A DNA stretch of 64,000 nucleotides, taken from positions 124,001 to 188,000 of the forward strand of contig CACAYM010000001.1 of assembly GCA_902536765.1 (NCBI GenBank), given 5' to 3'. Within the stretch, counting starts at the first letter, position 1; every line of letters starts with the position of its first letter. Below are positions 38,498-50,536 of the stretch, in pieces. The position numbers and the translations under genes were made by a program. This DNA is from an uncultured Pelagibacteraceae bacterium. Its GTDB lineage: Bacteria > Pseudomonadota > Alphaproteobacteria > Pelagibacterales > Pelagibacteraceae. Below the pieces are notes generated by a model. It saw only the letters and a program-made list of their open reading frames with translations, did not search any database and was not told the origin of the DNA.

Positions 38498-40264
38498 ATG
38501 ACTACTTACACAGCACCAATTGAAGATATGATGTTTCTCTATGAAAAGTTGAGAAATAACAAAAACTATAATGAGATTGAAAAGTATAAAGAAATAACTC
38601 CAGATCTAGTAAAAGATATACTGGATGAGGCTGCTAAAATTAATCAAAACATTATTTTACCATTAGCTAAAGCAGGGGATGAGAATCCAGCAGTACTTGA
38701 AAATGGTGTTGTTAGAACACCTCCAGGTTATAAAGAAGCATACAGTAAATTTATTGAAGATGGATGGATGTCTTTATCTTGTGACCCAAAATATGGTGGT
38801 CAAGGGATGCCCAAAACAGTAAGTGCCTTTTTTGATGAAATGCTTTCTTCGGCAAGTTTAGCTTTCAAACTTTATACAGAACTCACATTAGGTGCTTATA
38901 ACTGTATTCGTCACCATGCATCTGAAGATATAAAAAACATGTATTTACCAAAAATGGTTGAAGGAAAATGGAGTGGAACAATGTGCCTTACAGAACCAGT
39001 TTGTGGCACTGATCTTGGAATCCTTAAGACAAAAGCCCATGAACAAGAAGATGGCACTTATAAAATTTCAGGTCAAAAAATATTTATTACATCTGGCGAT
39101 CATGATTTAACTGAAAACATTATACATTTAGTTCTTGCAAGAGCCTCAGACTCACCTCCTGGAACCAAAGGTATTAGTTTATTTCTTGTTCCAAAATATA
39201 TTGTTAAAGAAAACGGATCTATTGGTCCAAAAAATGGTATTTCTACAGGATCGATTGAAAACAAAATGGGAATAAAAGGATCTGCAACTTGTGTTTTAAA
39301 TTTTGATGAAGCAACTGGATATATGATTGGACCAAAAAATAAAGGACTTAATTCAATGTTCACTATGATGAACTTAGAAAGAATAATTGTAGGAATTCAA
39401 GGCTTAGGACTTTCAGAGATTGCTTATCAAAATTCATTAAACTATGCTAAAGAAAGAAAGCAAGGTAAGAGCAATTCTAGCAAGTCTCAAAATGGAAGTG
39501 CAGATTTGATTATAGAACACGCAGATATTAGAAGATCATTACTTAACATGAAATCAATTATTGAGGGTGAACGAGCCTTATGTTTTTGGTTATCACAACA
39601 AACGGAAGTTAGTCTTAATCACAACGAGCCCAAAACAAAACAGGAGGCTTCAGATTTAGTTTCACTAATGACGCCAGTAGTAAAATCCCTATTTTCAGAT
39701 TTAGGAATGGAAATAACAAGTGATGCAATGCAAATACATGGAGGCTATGGTTATACAAAAGATCAGGGTATAGAACAGCTTTATAGAGATAACAGAATTA
39801 CACCAATTTACGAAGGTACCAACTCAGTTCAGGCTATAGATCTAGTTTTTAGAAAACTTATAAATAAAAATGGAGATATTGTTGAAAATTACATCAATAT
39901 TTTAAGAAAAGATATAGAAACAGAAAGTTCAGAATTAAAACCCTACCAAGAAAAATTAAAAATTTATTTAGAAAAACTTATTGATTTTACTGCTTGGATT
40001 AAAGAGAAGATTAAGGACTCAAAAGATGATGCTAATGCTGCATCTAATGATTATTTAAAAGTTCTCGGTTATGTTGCACTAGGTCATTCATGGTTGAAGG
40101 TTTTAGAGGTTAGTTTTAAAGAAGTATCAAATAATAAAAAATTCTATGAAGATAAAATACAAACAGCTAAATTTTATTTTCATAGAGTGCTACCAAGAGT
40201 AGAGAGTCATTATTCTAGTGCAATTTCTGGTAGTGGTTACATAATGGATTTTAAATTTAATTAA
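38498..40264 (+). CDS. dmdC: acyl-CoA dehydrogenase, DmdC-like (methylmercaptopropionyl-CoA dehydrogenase)
   Basis: ~588-aa long-form ACAD: MCLTEPVCGTDLGILKTKA, QIHGGYGYTKDQGIEQLYRDNRITPIYEGTNSVQAIDLV; linked to dmdB/dmdA. Confidence 0.85.
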   Translation: MTTYTAPIEDMMFLYEKLRNNKNYNEIEKYKEITPDLVKDILDEAAKINQNIILPLAKAGDENPAVLENGVVRTPPGYKEAYSKFIEDGWMSLSCDPKYGGQGMPKTVSAFFDEMLSSASLAFKLYTELTLGAYNCIRHHASEDIKNMYLPKMVEGKWSGTMCLTEPVCGTDLGILKTKAHEQEDGTYKISGQKIFITSGDHDLTENIIHLVLARASDSPPGTKGISLFLVPKYIVKENGSIGPKNGISTGSIENKMGIKGSATCVLNFDEATGYMIGPKNKGLNSMFTMMNLERIIVGIQGLGLSEIAYQNSLNYAKERKQGKSNSSKSQNGSADLIIEHADIRRSLLNMKSIIEGERALCFWLSQQTEVSLNHNEPKTKQEASDLVSLMTPVVKSLFSDLGMEITSDAMQIHGGYGYTKDQGIEQLYRDNRITPIYEGTNSVQAIDLVFRKLINKNGDIVENYINILRKDIETESSELKPYQEKLKIYLEKLIDFTAWIKEKIKDSKDDANAASNDYLKVLGYVALGHSWLKVLEVSFKEVSNNKKFYEDKIQTAKFYFHRVLPRVESHYSSAISGSGYIMDFKFN

Positions 40265-40267
40265 TTC

Positions 40268-41896
40268 ATGAATCATTACGAGACAAATCTTGATAAAAAC
40301 AAGGCCAACCATGTACCTTTGACCCCTCTTACATTTTTAAATAGAGCGAAAGATATTTATCCAAATTATCAAGCAATTATATATGAAGATAGAAAATATA
40401 CCTGGATGCAGGTTTATAAAAGATGCCTTAAATTTGCAAGCGCATTAGAAAAAATAGGAATTAAAAAAGGAGACACAGTTTCATTCTTAGCTTTTAACAC
40501 TCCTGAGATTTTCGAAGCACATTATTCAGTCCCAATGACTGGTGCAATTCTTAATACAATTAATATTCGTTTAGATGCTAAAACAATTGCATATATTTTA
40601 GAACACAGTGAAGCTAAAGTATTAGTTGTTGATAGACAATTACATATAGAAGTTAAAAAAGCTTTATCCACTTTGAATAAAAAAATTACCATAATCGATA
40701 TACATGATAAATATGCTGATCAATCTAAGTTAGAAAAAATTGGTGATCTAGAATATGAGGAATTCCTTAATTCTGGAGACGAAAATTATAAGTGGAGAAT
40801 GCCGGACGATGAGTGGGAAGCAATTACACTTAGTTATACTTCAGGGACAACAGGAAACCCTAAAGGAGTAGTTTATCATCATAGAGGTTCATATTTAATG
40901 TCAACAGGAAGCGCTACGGCATGGAATATGCCAAACAGATTAAATTTTTTAACTATTGTTCCTATGTTTCATTGTAATGGATGGTGTTATCCATGGACTG
41001 TACCAATGTTAAATGGAAGAACAATTTGTTTAAGAAATATTGATGTCAAAAAAATATTTGAATTAATAGATAAATATAATGTAACTCACTTCGGTGGTGC
41101 TCCTATAGTTTTAAATATGATAACAGGTGCTCCAGAATCAGACAGAAAAAAATTGAAAAACAAAGTTTATGTACTCACTGCAGGCGCACCACCTCCAAGC
41201 ATAATTTTCAAAAAAATGAAAAGTTTGGGTTTTGAGGTTATGCATGTTTATGGTCTAACTGAAACCTATGGTCATGTAACACAATGTGCTTGGAATGATG
41301 ACTGGAATGCATTTGAAGAAGAAAAACAAAACGAGATAAAAGCAAGACAAGGAGTAAGATATCCAAACACTGAAGGTGTTACAATTATGGATCCTGAAAC
41401 CATGAAAGAAGTTCCAAGAGATGGAAAAACTATTGGAGAAATAATGATAAGAGGAAATGTTGTTATGAAAGGGTATTTTAAAGATAAAGATGCAACTGAT
41501 AAAGCAATGAAAGATGGTTGGTTTCATTCAGGGGATTTAGCTGTAATGCACCCAGATGGTTATATTAAAATACAAGATAGATCAAAAGATATCATTATTT
41601 CTGGTGGTGAAAATATTTCATCTATAGAAATTGAAAATACATTAGCTAAACATCCCTCTGTATCAATTGCTGCTGTTGTAGCAAAACCAGACGAAAAATG
41701 GGGCGAAGTACCGTGTGCATTTATAGAAGCTGTAAAAGATAAACCAACGACAGAAAAAGAATTAATTGATTTTTGCAAGGAAACACTGGCAAAATTTAAA
41801 GTTCCAAAAAAAATTGAGTTTTGTGAATTACCAAAAACATCAACAGGAAAAATCCAAAAATTCGAATTAAGAAAAAAGGCCAAGGAGCTAAACTGA
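40268..41896 (+). CDS. dmdB: AMP-dependent acyl-CoA ligase, DmdB-like (methylmercaptopropionate-CoA ligase)
   Basis: LSYTSGTTGNPKGVVYHHRG, HVYGLTETYGHVTQC, GWFHSGDLAVMHPDGYIKIQDRSKDIIISGGENISSIEIE; linked to dmdC/dmdA. Confidence 0.85.
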   Translation: MNHYETNLDKNKANHVPLTPLTFLNRAKDIYPNYQAIIYEDRKYTWMQVYKRCLKFASALEKIGIKKGDTVSFLAFNTPEIFEAHYSVPMTGAILNTINIRLDAKTIAYILEHSEAKVLVVDRQLHIEVKKALSTLNKKITIIDIHDKYADQSKLEKIGDLEYEEFLNSGDENYKWRMPDDEWEAITLSYTSGTTGNPKGVVYHHRGSYLMSTGSATAWNMPNRLNFLTIVPMFHCNGWCYPWTVPMLNGRTICLRNIDVKKIFELIDKYNVTHFGGAPIVLNMITGAPESDRKKLKNKVYVLTAGAPPPSIIFKKMKSLGFEVMHVYGLTETYGHVTQCAWNDDWNAFEEEKQNEIKARQGVRYPNTEGVTIMDPETMKEVPRDGKTIGEIMIRGNVVMKGYFKDKDATDKAMKDGWFHSGDLAVMHPDGYIKIQDRSKDIIISGGENISSIEIENTLAKHPSVSIAAVVAKPDEKWGEVPCAFIEAVKDKPTTEKELIDFCKETLAKFKVPKKIEFCELPKTSTGKIQKFELRKKAKELN

Positions 41897-41919
41897 ATTT
41901 AGAGGTAGACAATAAAAAT

Positions 41920-42669
41920 GTGTTTATCTCTACAGGAGGTATGGATGTTGACAAGTCTAAACCGACAATACTTTTGATGCATGGAAGTGGATTGACACAT
42001 ATCGTTTGGTCTCTTCACGAACAATTTTATGCTTCTCATGGATTTAATGTTTTATCAGTTGATTTACCCGGCCATGGAAACTCAGATGGCCCAGCTATAA
42101 AATCAATCGAAGAAATATCCGATTGGGTTGCAGATTTAATTAATAAATTGAGGTTAGAAAAAGTAAATTTTATCGGTCATTCTCAAGGCTGCCTAATTGG
42201 AATAGAATTTGCATCAAAATATCCTTATTTAATAAATAAATTAGTTCTTGTTGCAGGTTCTTATATGCTACCAGTAAATCAGGATTTGTTAGATTTAGCA
42301 GAAGCGGGAGATGATAAAGCTATTCATTTAATGATGAAATGGGGATATGAAGGGTCAAAAGCCTTCATTGGAGGAAATCCAGTAAAAAAAATTATTAATT
42401 CAACACGTGAAATCCGAGAAATTTTGTCTGTAGACTTAACTGCCTGTAACAACTATAAAGCCGGAAAAGAATCTCTTGATAAAATAGAATGCCCGACTCT
42501 ATGTATATTTGGAGATTTGGACAAAATGGTGCCTCTCAAAGTAGGAAATAAAATGGCTGAAACTATAAAAAATTCACAAGTAAAAGTAATACAAAACTGT
42601 GGTCATATGATTATTTATGAGAAAGCTTTTGAGATGAGAAAACTAGTTAAAGAATTTTTATTGAATTAA
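41920..42669 (+). CDS. alpha/beta hydrolase embedded in the dmd cluster
   Basis: [65 protein letters not shown]: intact Ser-Asp-His triad. Start codon uncertain (GTG 41920 in the track; possible upstream non-ATG start). Confidence 0.88.
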   Translation: MFISTGGMDVDKSKPTILLMHGSGLTHIVWSLHEQFYASHGFNVLSVDLPGHGNSDGPAIKSIEEISDWVADLINKLRLEKVNFIGHSQGCLIGIEFASKYPYLINKLVLVAGSYMLPVNQDLLDLAEAGDDKAIHLMMKWGYEGSKAFIGGNPVKKIINSTREIREILSVDLTACNNYKAGKESLDKIECPTLCIFGDLDKMVPLKVGNKMAETIKNSQVKVIQNCGHMIIYEKAFEMRKLVKEFLLN

Positions 42670-43778
42670 TGAGTAATTTTTATATTGCAAAATCAAGAAG
42701 GCTTAGAGGAACAAAATACACCTCAAGAGTTGAGAAACAAGGCGTAACTCATTACACAGTCTATAATCATATGCTTTTACCAGCAGCATTTGGACCACTC
42801 GATGAATTATATCATCATCTTAAAGAACATGTTCAGGTTTGGGACGCTGCAGTACAAAGACAGCTTGAAATTTCGGGGAAAGACTCAGCTAAACTTGTGC
42901 AACTAATGACTTGTAGAGATTTGTCAAAATCAAAAGTCGGCAGATGTTATTATTGTCCAATAATTGATGACAACGCAGGACTAATTAATGATCCTGTGGT
43001 TTTAAAACTTTCGGATACACGTTGGTGGATATCATTATCAGATTCTGATGTTGGGCTATTTGCAAAAGGACTTGCAATAGGAAGAAATTTTGATGTTAAA
43101 ATTTCAGAGCCTGATGTAGATATATTTTCAGTTCAGGGGCCAAAATCATTTAAATTAATGGAAAAAGTTCTAGGTCCTAAAATTACTCAATTAAAGTTTT
43201 TCGGTTTTGATTACTTTGAATTTGGTGGAGCAAAACATCTTATTGCTAGATCAGGATGGTCTAAACAAGGTGGTTACGAAGTCTATATGGAGCATACTGA
43301 AGCTGGATTAGCTTTATATGATAAATTATTTGAGGTTGGTGATGAATTTAATTTGAAACCAGGATGCCCAAACTTAATTGAAAGGATAGAAAGTTCGTTG
43401 TTATCTTACGGAAATGATATGGATTTAGGCGATAACCCATATGAATGTGGATTTGATAATTATATTAATCTTGATAACGATATTGAATTTTTAGGAAAAG
43501 AAGCACTTAAGAGAATAAGATCTGAGGGTGTTAAGAAAAAACTAATGGGAGTAAAACTTGATATTGACAATATTTCCGTTACTGGATCAATGAATTTGTA
43601 TGATAGTAAAAATGAACTAATTGGTGAACTTAGGTCAGGATCATATAATCCAATGTTTAAACAAGCAATTGGTATAGCTATGATCAAAAAACCCTACTTT
43701 AAACAATCTCAAGAATTTAAGGTTAATATAAACGGCAAAAATGTAAGCGGAAAAGTTTGCGATTTACCTTTCATTTAG
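42669..43778 (+). CDS. dmdA: dimethylsulfoniopropionate (DMSP) demethylase
   Basis: [35 protein letters not shown]...[39 protein letters not shown]...[31 protein letters not shown]...[38 protein letters not shown]11 DmdA hallmarks recognised from memory. Confidence 0.93.
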   Translation: MSNFYIAKSRRLRGTKYTSRVEKQGVTHYTVYNHMLLPAAFGPLDELYHHLKEHVQVWDAAVQRQLEISGKDSAKLVQLMTCRDLSKSKVGRCYYCPIIDDNAGLINDPVVLKLSDTRWWISLSDSDVGLFAKGLAIGRNFDVKISEPDVDIFSVQGPKSFKLMEKVLGPKITQLKFFGFDYFEFGGAKHLIARSGWSKQGGYEVYMEHTEAGLALYDKLFEVGDEFNLKPGCPNLIERIESSLLSYGNDMDLGDNPYECGFDNYINLDNDIEFLGKEALKRIRSEGVKKKLMGVKLDIDNISVTGSMNLYDSKNELIGELRSGSYNPMFKQAIGIAMIKKPYFKQSQEFKVNINGKNVSGKVCDLPFI

Positions 43779-43799
43779 TATAAATTCAAAAAATATACT

Positions 43800-44798
43800 A
43801 TGAATATTGCAATCGTCGGAGCAACCGGAAATGTAGGAAGAAAAATCCTTGAGGTTTTAGAAAAAAAAAATTTTAGGGTTGATAATTTATATTTATTAGC
43901 TTCAACAAAAAGTTTGGGATCATCTTTAAATTTTAAAGGCAAAGATATTAAAATTGAACTACTAGAAAATTTTGATTTTTCAAAAGTTGATTTAACTTTC
44001 TTCTCTGCTGGAGGAAAAATTTCAGAAAAGTTTGCCCCAAAAGCTGCTAAAAATTCTATAGTAGTTGATAATTCAAGTTTTTTTAGGATGGACCCAGAGG
44101 TTCCACTAATAGTTCCACAAGTTAATCCTAATGACATGAAGAATATACCTAAAAATATAATTGCTAATCCCAATTGTTCTACCGCTCAGCTGGTTATAGT
44201 TCTGAAGCCGCTTCATGATTTATTTAAAATAAAAAGAGTTGTTGTATCTACATATCAATCAACTTCCGGCGCAGGAAAAGCTCCTATGGATGAAATGGTT
44301 GAACAATCAATGGCTATAATAAATAATAAAAAATTTTCTTCAGAAAATTTTACTAAACAAATAGCTTTTAACGCAATACCTCACATAGATGTTTTTGCAG
44401 AAGATGGATATACAAAAGAAGAATTAAAAATGACACGTGAAACAAAAAAGATTTTGGACGATAAAATTGAACTCACAGCAACATGTGTGAGGATTCCAGT
44501 AAAAGTTTCTCATGCCGAATCTGTTAATATTGAATTTGAAAAACCTTTTACCGTAAAAAAGATAAGTGAAACTTTGAATAACTCACCAGGTTGTAAAGTT
44601 TTTGATAAAAGAGAAAATGCAGGTTATATCACCCCCATAGATGCAGAGGGTAAAAACGAGACTTTTATCTCAAGAATTAGAGAAGATAATTCAAAAAATA
44701 ATTCTTTGAATTTATGGATTGTTTCAGATAATTTATTAAGAGGTGCGGCTCTTAACGCTGTAGAAATTGCAGAAACATACTTTAGGATGGGAAAATGA
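43800..44798 (+). CDS. asd: aspartate-semialdehyde dehydrogenase
   Basis: IAIVGATGNVGRKILEVLE, VDLTFFSAGGKISEKFAP, VVDNSSFFRMDPEVPLIVPQVN, IIANPNCSTAQLVIVLKPL. Confidence 0.97.
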   Translation: MNIAIVGATGNVGRKILEVLEKKNFRVDNLYLLASTKSLGSSLNFKGKDIKIELLENFDFSKVDLTFFSAGGKISEKFAPKAAKNSIVVDNSSFFRMDPEVPLIVPQVNPNDMKNIPKNIIANPNCSTAQLVIVLKPLHDLFKIKRVVVSTYQSTSGAGKAPMDEMVEQSMAIINNKKFSSENFTKQIAFNAIPHIDVFAEDGYTKEELKMTRETKKILDDKIELTATCVRIPVKVSHAESVNIEFEKPFTVKKISETLNNSPGCKVFDKRENAGYITPIDAEGKNETFISRIREDNSKNNSLNLWIVSDNLLRGAALNAVEIAETYFRMGK

Positions 44799-45181
44799 AA
44801 AATGATAATCCATTGTCACCACATATTCAAATATATAACTGGCATATATCTTCTTTAGTTTCAATTTCGCACCGAATTACAGGAATAATAAATTTTGCAT
44901 CCTTAACTTTGATATGCTTCTGGGTTTCCTATCTGGTTTTAGGAAAAGACAATTATGAACTCATTTTTATATTTCTAAATTCTTTTATTGGGAAATTTTT
45001 AATTTTAGCAATTGTTTGGTCTTTTTCTTTTCAAATATTAAGTGAAATAAGACATTTGTTTTGGGACTACGGTATTGGATTTGAATTAAAAACAGCAAAT
45101 ATTACAGGGTCATTAGTGATAGTTGGTTCATTTACATTAACTCTTATAATCTACATATTAGGAAAAAACTTTTTAATATGA
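44795..45181 (+). CDS. sdhC: succinate dehydrogenase cytochrome b556 subunit
   Basis: NPLSPHIQIYNWHISSLVSISHRITGIINFASL; EIRHLFWDYG. Confidence 0.96.
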   Translation: MKNDNPLSPHIQIYNWHISSLVSISHRITGIINFASLTLICFWVSYLVLGKDNYELIFIFLNSFIGKFLILAIVWSFSFQILSEIRHLFWDYGIGFELKTANITGSLVIVGSFTLTLIIYILGKNFLI

Positions 45182-45507
45182 TTACTGCAACAAAAAAGTG
45201 GATTTTTCTTAAACTGAGCGCTGTTATTATGTTGCCTCTGATGATCTGGTTCGTATTTCAACTGGTTTCTATATACGATATGGGTTTTGAGGATATTAAC
45301 TCTTTTTTTGTAAAGCAGCCAAATAAGTTTTTGTTCTCTTTATTCGTAATAATTACTTATTTTTACTCAGCATTAAGCATAAGTGAGGTATTTGAGGATT
45401 ATATAGTGAATGAAAAATTAAAAAATGTCGCAAACAAAATACTCTATTTATTTGCTATTATAATGCCAATTTTTACAATATTTATATTATATAAACTAAG
45501 TTTATGA
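45178..45507 (+). CDS. sdhD: succinate dehydrogenase hydrophobic membrane anchor subunit
   Basis: Three-TM ORF between sdhC and sdh[18 protein letters not shown] resembles the SdhD heme region. Confidence 0.9.
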   Translation: MITATKKWIFLKLSAVIMLPLMIWFVFQLVSIYDMGFEDINSFFVKQPNKFLFSLFVIITYFYSALSISEVFEDYIVNEKLKNVANKILYLFAIIMPIFTIFILYKLSL

Positions 45508-47279
45508 GCAGTTACAAAATAATAGATCATGAATACGATGTTGTAGTTTTGGGTGCAGGAGGATCCGGACTTAGAGCTGCAGTTGGATTAAGTGAAGCTG
45601 GATTAAAGACAGCATGTATTTCAAAAGTATTTCCAACACGTAGTCATACATCTGCAGCGCAGGGAGGTATTTCGGCAGCATTAGGAAATATGGGCGAAGA
45701 CGATTGGAGATGGCATATGTATGATACTGTTAAAGGATCTGATTGGTTGGGAGATCAAGATTGTATAGAGTATCTTTGTAAAGAAGCACCAAGAGCAGTT
45801 TTAGAGCTTGAAAAATATGGAGTGCCATTTAGCAGAACAGAAGATGGTAAAATTTATCAAAGACCATTTGGTGGTATGACAAAAAATTATGGAAATGGAA
45901 CTGTGCAGAGAACTTGCGCAGCAGCTGATAGAACAGGTCATGCAATTTTACACACACTTTATGGCCAAGCTTTGAAACACAACACTGAATTTTTTATTGA
46001 ATATTTTGCATTGGATCTATTGATGAAAAATGGTGAGTGCAAAGGACTGATAGCATGGAACTTAAATGATGGAACAATTCATAGGTTCAGATCGCATATT
46101 ACAATTATTGCAACTGGTGGATATGGCAAAGTTTACTATTCAGCAACTTCAGCTCACACTTGCACTGGCGATGGTAATGCAATGGTTTTAAGAGCTGGAT
46201 TGCCACTTCAAGATATGGAATTTGTACAATTTCATCCCACAGGTATTTATGGTCATGGGACTTTAATTTCTGAAGGTGTTAGAGGTGAGGGAGGATATTT
46301 AGTAAACTCTAAGGGTGAAAGATTTATGGAAAAATACGCGCCTAAAGCAAAAGATCTTGCTTCGAGAGATGTTGTAAGTAGATCAATCGCGGTCGAAATT
46401 AATGAAGGGCGTGGTGTCGGCAAGGATAAAGATCATGTTCATTTACATTTAAATCATTTAGACCAAAAAGTAATTGAGGACAGATTGCCAGGTATCTCGG
46501 AGGCCTCAAGACTTTTTGCAAACGTTGATGTAACTAAGGAACCAATTCCAGTAGTGCCAACAGTTCATTATAATATGGGTGGAATACCTACTAATTATAA
46601 AGCAGAGGTAATAACAATGAATGGATCAGAAAAAACCGTTCCTGGACTTATGGCAATCGGTGAGGCAGCTTGTGTTTCTGTTCATGGTGCAAATAGATTA
46701 GGATCAAATTCTTTAATCGATTTAGTTGTATTTGGCAGAGCAGCAGCAAAAAGAGCCGCTGAACTTGTAAAACCTGGTATGAAACATGAAGACATTCCTC
46801 AAAGTGAAACAGATAAATGCTTAGATAGATTTGATAAATTACGAAACTCTAAAGGATCTAATCCTACTGCAGAATTAAGATTAGCTATGCAAAAAACTAT
46901 GCAATCAAAATGTGCAGTATTTAGGACTGAAAAAACTTTAACAGAAGGTGTAAATGAAATTAGAAAATCTTTTGAAGGTATGGAAAATATTTCTGTAAAA
47001 GATAATTCATTGATTTTTAATACAGATTTGGTTGAAACACTTGAATTTGATAATTTGATTAGACAGGCAATCACAACTATGGACTCTGCATATAGTAGAA
47101 AAGAGAGCAGAGGGGCTCATGCAAGAGAAGATTTTCCAAAAAGAGATGACAAATCTTTTATGAAACATACCTTGTCTTGGTGTGATGGTACAAAAACTAA
47201 AATTGATTATAGACCAGTAAATATTTCAACACTTACAAGTGATGTTCAGTACTTTCCTCCACAAGAAAGAGTATATTAA
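45504..47279 (+). CDS. sdhA: succinate dehydrogenase flavoprotein subunit
   Basis: [76 protein letters not shown]. Confidence 0.98.
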   Translation: MSSYKIIDHEYDVVVLGAGGSGLRAAVGLSEAGLKTACISKVFPTRSHTSAAQGGISAALGNMGEDDWRWHMYDTVKGSDWLGDQDCIEYLCKEAPRAVLELEKYGVPFSRTEDGKIYQRPFGGMTKNYGNGTVQRTCAAADRTGHAILHTLYGQALKHNTEFFIEYFALDLLMKNGECKGLIAWNLNDGTIHRFRSHITIIATGGYGKVYYSATSAHTCTGDGNAMVLRAGLPLQDMEFVQFHPTGIYGHGTLISEGVRGEGGYLVNSKGERFMEKYAPKAKDLASRDVVSRSIAVEINEGRGVGKDKDHVHLHLNHLDQKVIEDRLPGISEASRLFANVDVTKEPIPVVPTVHYNMGGIPTNYKAEVITMNGSEKTVPGLMAIGEAACVSVHGANRLGSNSLIDLVVFGRAAAKRAAELVKPGMKHEDIPQSETDKCLDRFDKLRNSKGSNPTAELRLAMQKTMQSKCAVFRTEKTLTEGVNEIRKSFEGMENISVKDNSLIFNTDLVETLEFDNLIRQAITTMDSAYSRKESRGAHAREDFPKRDDKSFMKHTLSWCDGTKTKIDYRPVNISTLTSDVQYFPPQERVY

Positions 47280-48052
47280 TGGTTCAAATAAGGTTACCTG
47301 AGAATTCAAAAATTGAAAAAGGAAACTATTATAAAGATAAAACAGGATCGAAAAATTTAAGGAAAGTAAACATTTACAGATGGGATCCTTCCACAGGAGA
47401 GAAACCGAGAATAGACACTTATGAAGTTGATATGGATAATTGTCCTTCTAAAGTTTTAGACATCTTAAATAAAATTAAAAATGAAATTGACCCATCTATC
47501 GCTTATAGAAGATCTTGCGCTCATGGCGTTTGTGGCTCTTGCGCAATGAATATGGATGGAAAAAATGGGCTTGCTTGTACTAAACCACACTCTGAAATCA
47601 AAGGTGATATAAATATTTATCCCTTGCCTCATTTAAAAGTGTTAAAAGATTTAATTGGAGATTTAAGCACATTATACAAACAATACGAGTCAGTAGAACC
47701 TTGGCTTAAAACCTCAAAAAAAAATGATGAAAAAGAAAATCTTCAATCCAAAAAAGACAGAGCAAAATTAGATGGTTTGTATGAATGCATAATGTGTGCT
47801 TGCTGTTCAACGTCTTGCCCAAGTTATTGGTGGAATGGAGAAAAATATTTAGGACCAGCGGTCTTACTTCAAGCTTATAGATGGATCATAGATAGTAGGG
47901 ATGAAGATAGAAAAGCGAGACTTAAAAAAGTTGCAGATGAGCTAAAATTATATAGATGTCATACTATCATGAATTGTACAAACGCATGTCCAAAGGGTTT
48001 AAATCCAGCAAAAGCGATTGCATCTATTAAGAAAATGCTTGCAACAAGCTAA
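47279..48052 (+). CDS. sdhB: succinate dehydrogenase iron-sulfur subunit
   Basis: [70 protein letters not shown]. Confidence 0.98.
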   Translation: MVQIRLPENSKIEKGNYYKDKTGSKNLRKVNIYRWDPSTGEKPRIDTYEVDMDNCPSKVLDILNKIKNEIDPSIAYRRSCAHGVCGSCAMNMDGKNGLACTKPHSEIKGDINIYPLPHLKVLKDLIGDLSTLYKQYESVEPWLKTSKKNDEKENLQSKKDRAKLDGLYECIMCACCSTSCPSYWWNGEKYLGPAVLLQAYRWIIDSRDEDRKARLKKVADELKLYRCHTIMNCTNACPKGLNPAKAIASIKKMLATS

Positions 48053-48075
48053 TTAGTTATTTAAATAATTTTTCA

Positions 48076-49569
48076 ATGAATTTAATTCAACACTTTGTAA
48101 ATGGTAATTTATCCAAAGGTGACTCCAATAGAAGAGGTAAAGTTTTCAATCCTGCAACTGGAGAACAAACTTCTGAAGTGATATTAGGATCTAAAAAAGA
48201 TTTAGATAATACAGTTTTAATCGCAAAAAAAGCTTTTGAAAGCTGGTCACTTAAGCCACCACTTCAAAGAGCAAGAGTAATGTTTAAGTTTAAAGAATTA
48301 ATTGAGAAAAACTCTGATGAGATAACAAAAATGATTGTTGCAGAACATGGAAAAGTTTATGAAGATGCAAAGGGTTCTTTAACAAGGGGTTTAGAAGTTG
48401 TAGAGTTTGCATGTGGAATCCCTCAAATTTTAAAAGGAGAGTTTACTGAGAATGTTGGCTCTGAGGTTGATAGTTGGTCTATAAGACAACCATTGGGGGT
48501 TTGTGCTGGTATTACCCCATTTAATTTTCCGGCCATGGTTCCCATGTGGATGTTTCCAATGGCAATTGCATGCGGAAATACATTTATACTAAAACCATCT
48601 GAAAAAGATCCATCGTGTTCAATAAAACTAGCGGAACTATTTAAAGAATCTGGTTTACCAGATGGTGTATTTAATGTTGTTAATGGAGATAAAGAAGTTG
48701 TGGATGCAATTTTAGTTAACAAAGATATTCAGGCTGTAAGTTTTGTGGGATCTACTCCGATTGCAAAATATATATATGAAAATGCTGCTAAAAATGAAAA
48801 AAGAGTTCAGGCACTTGGTGGAGCGAAAAATCATTGCGTTGTAATGCCTGACTGCGACTTAGATCAAGCAGTAAATGGCTTAATGGGAGCAGCTTATGGA
48901 TCTGCAGGAGAAAGGTGTATGGCTCAATCAGTTGCAGTTGCAGTTGGTGGCATTGGAGATAAATTAGTTGAGAAATTATCAAGAAAAGTAGAAGCCCTAA
49001 AAGTTGGCCCCGGTATGGATAAAAACTCTGAGATGGGTCCATTAGTAACTAAAGAACACTTAGAGAAAGTGAAAGGATATGTTGATTTAGGCGTTAAAGA
49101 GGGAGCAAAACTTGTTGTAGATGGAAGAAGCTTAAAACTACAAGGATATGAAAAAGGTTTCTTTATTGGAGGATGTTTGTTTGACGATGTTAAAAAAGAT
49201 ATGAGAATTTATAATGAGGAAATATTTGGACCAGTATTATCAGTAGTGCGTGCAAATGATTTTTCTGAAGCTACACAATTAGTAAATGATCACGAATTTG
49301 GAAATGGAGTGAGTATTTTCACAAGAGATGGTGATGCAGCTAGAAGTTTTTCCAGTAAAATAAAAGTTGGAATGGTTGGAATAAATATTCCAATACCTGT
49401 ACCAATGGCGTTTCATAGTTTTGGAGGTTGGAAAAGATCTCTTTTTGGCGATCAACACATGCATGGACCAGAGGGTGTAAGATTTTATACAAAACTTAAA
49501 ACTGTAACGTCGAGATGGCCATCAGGCATAAGATCAAACCCAGAGTTTGTTATGCCTACAATGAAATAA
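48076..49569 (+). CDS. mmsA: CoA-acylating methylmalonate-semialdehyde dehydrogenase
   Basis: [98 protein letters not shown]. Confidence 0.95.
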   Translation: MNLIQHFVNGNLSKGDSNRRGKVFNPATGEQTSEVILGSKKDLDNTVLIAKKAFESWSLKPPLQRARVMFKFKELIEKNSDEITKMIVAEHGKVYEDAKGSLTRGLEVVEFACGIPQILKGEFTENVGSEVDSWSIRQPLGVCAGITPFNFPAMVPMWMFPMAIACGNTFILKPSEKDPSCSIKLAELFKESGLPDGVFNVVNGDKEVVDAILVNKDIQAVSFVGSTPIAKYIYENAAKNEKRVQALGGAKNHCVVMPDCDLDQAVNGLMGAAYGSAGERCMAQSVAVAVGGIGDKLVEKLSRKVEALKVGPGMDKNSEMGPLVTKEHLEKVKGYVDLGVKEGAKLVVDGRSLKLQGYEKGFFIGGCLFDDVKKDMRIYNEEIFGPVLSVVRANDFSEATQLVNDHEFGNGVSIFTRDGDAARSFSSKIKVGMVGINIPIPVPMAFHSFGGWKRSLFGDQHMHGPEGVRFYTKLKTVTSRWPSGIRSNPEFVMPTMK

Positions 49570-49570
49570 C

Positions 49571-50536
49571 ATGAAAAAAAAAATTTCACTTATAGGAGCT
49601 GGTCAAATAGGAGGCACGCTAGCGCATTTAATTGGGCTTAAAGAACTTGTTTCTGAAGTTGTATTGTTTGATGTTGCCCAGGGTGTTGCAAAAGGTAAAG
49701 CATTAGATATTGCACAATCATCCTCAGTTGATGGTTTCGATGTAAAATTTAAAGGTACTGACAAGTATGAGGATATAAAAGATTCCAATGTAATAATAAT
49801 TACTGCAGGCGTACCTAGAAAACCTGGAATGAGTAGAGATGATCTTTTAGGTATTAATTTAAAAATCATGAAGCAAGTTGCTATTGGTGTGAAAAATAAT
49901 TGCCCAGAGGCATTTGTAATATGTATTACTAATCCGCTGGATGTTATGGTTATGGCATTTCAGAAGTACTCAAAATTACCAACAAATAAAGTTGTTGGAA
50001 TGGCAGGTATTCTAGATAGTTCGAGGTTTAAACTTTTTTTATCTTTAGAATTAGGCGTACCTGTAAAACAAATCGATGCAATGGTTATGGGCGGTCATGG
50101 AGACACAATGGTACCACTTCCTAGTTTTACAAAAGTAAATGGTAAAATGTTAAATGATTTAATTAACGAGGGAAAAATTTCAGCAGATATAGTTGAAAGT
50201 ATAAATCAGAGAACAAGGGACGGAGGTGCAGAAATAGTAAAATATTTAGAAAAAGGATCAGCTTATTATGCTCCCGCAGCCTCGGGTGTAGAAATGGCTA
50301 TATCTTTTCTTAATGATGAAAAAAAAGTTTTACCATGTGCAGCACATTTAAACGGAGAGTATGGTATTAAAAACGTTTATGCTGGTGTTCCAGTTTTGAT
50401 TGGTAAAAAAGGTGTCGAAAAAATCGAGGAAATCCAGCTCGATGAAAAAGAAAAAAAAGAATTTTTAAATTCAGTTAATGCGGTTAAAAAACTTTGGGAG
50501 GCAGCCATAAAAATTGATCCTGAATTGAATAATTGA
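49571..50536 (+). CDS. mdh: malate dehydrogenase
   Basis: [81 protein letters not shown]. Confidence 0.97.
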   Translation: MKKKISLIGAGQIGGTLAHLIGLKELVSEVVLFDVAQGVAKGKALDIAQSSSVDGFDVKFKGTDKYEDIKDSNVIIITAGVPRKPGMSRDDLLGINLKIMKQVAIGVKNNCPEAFVICITNPLDVMVMAFQKYSKLPTNKVVGMAGILDSSRFKLFLSLELGVPVKQIDAMVMGGHGDTMVPLPSFTKVNGKMLNDLINEGKISADIVESINQRTRDGGAEIVKYLEKGSAYYAPAASGVEMAISFLNDEKKVLPCAAHLNGEYGIKNVYAGVPVLIGKKGVEKIEEIQLDEKEKKEFLNSVNAVKKLWEAAIKIDPELNN

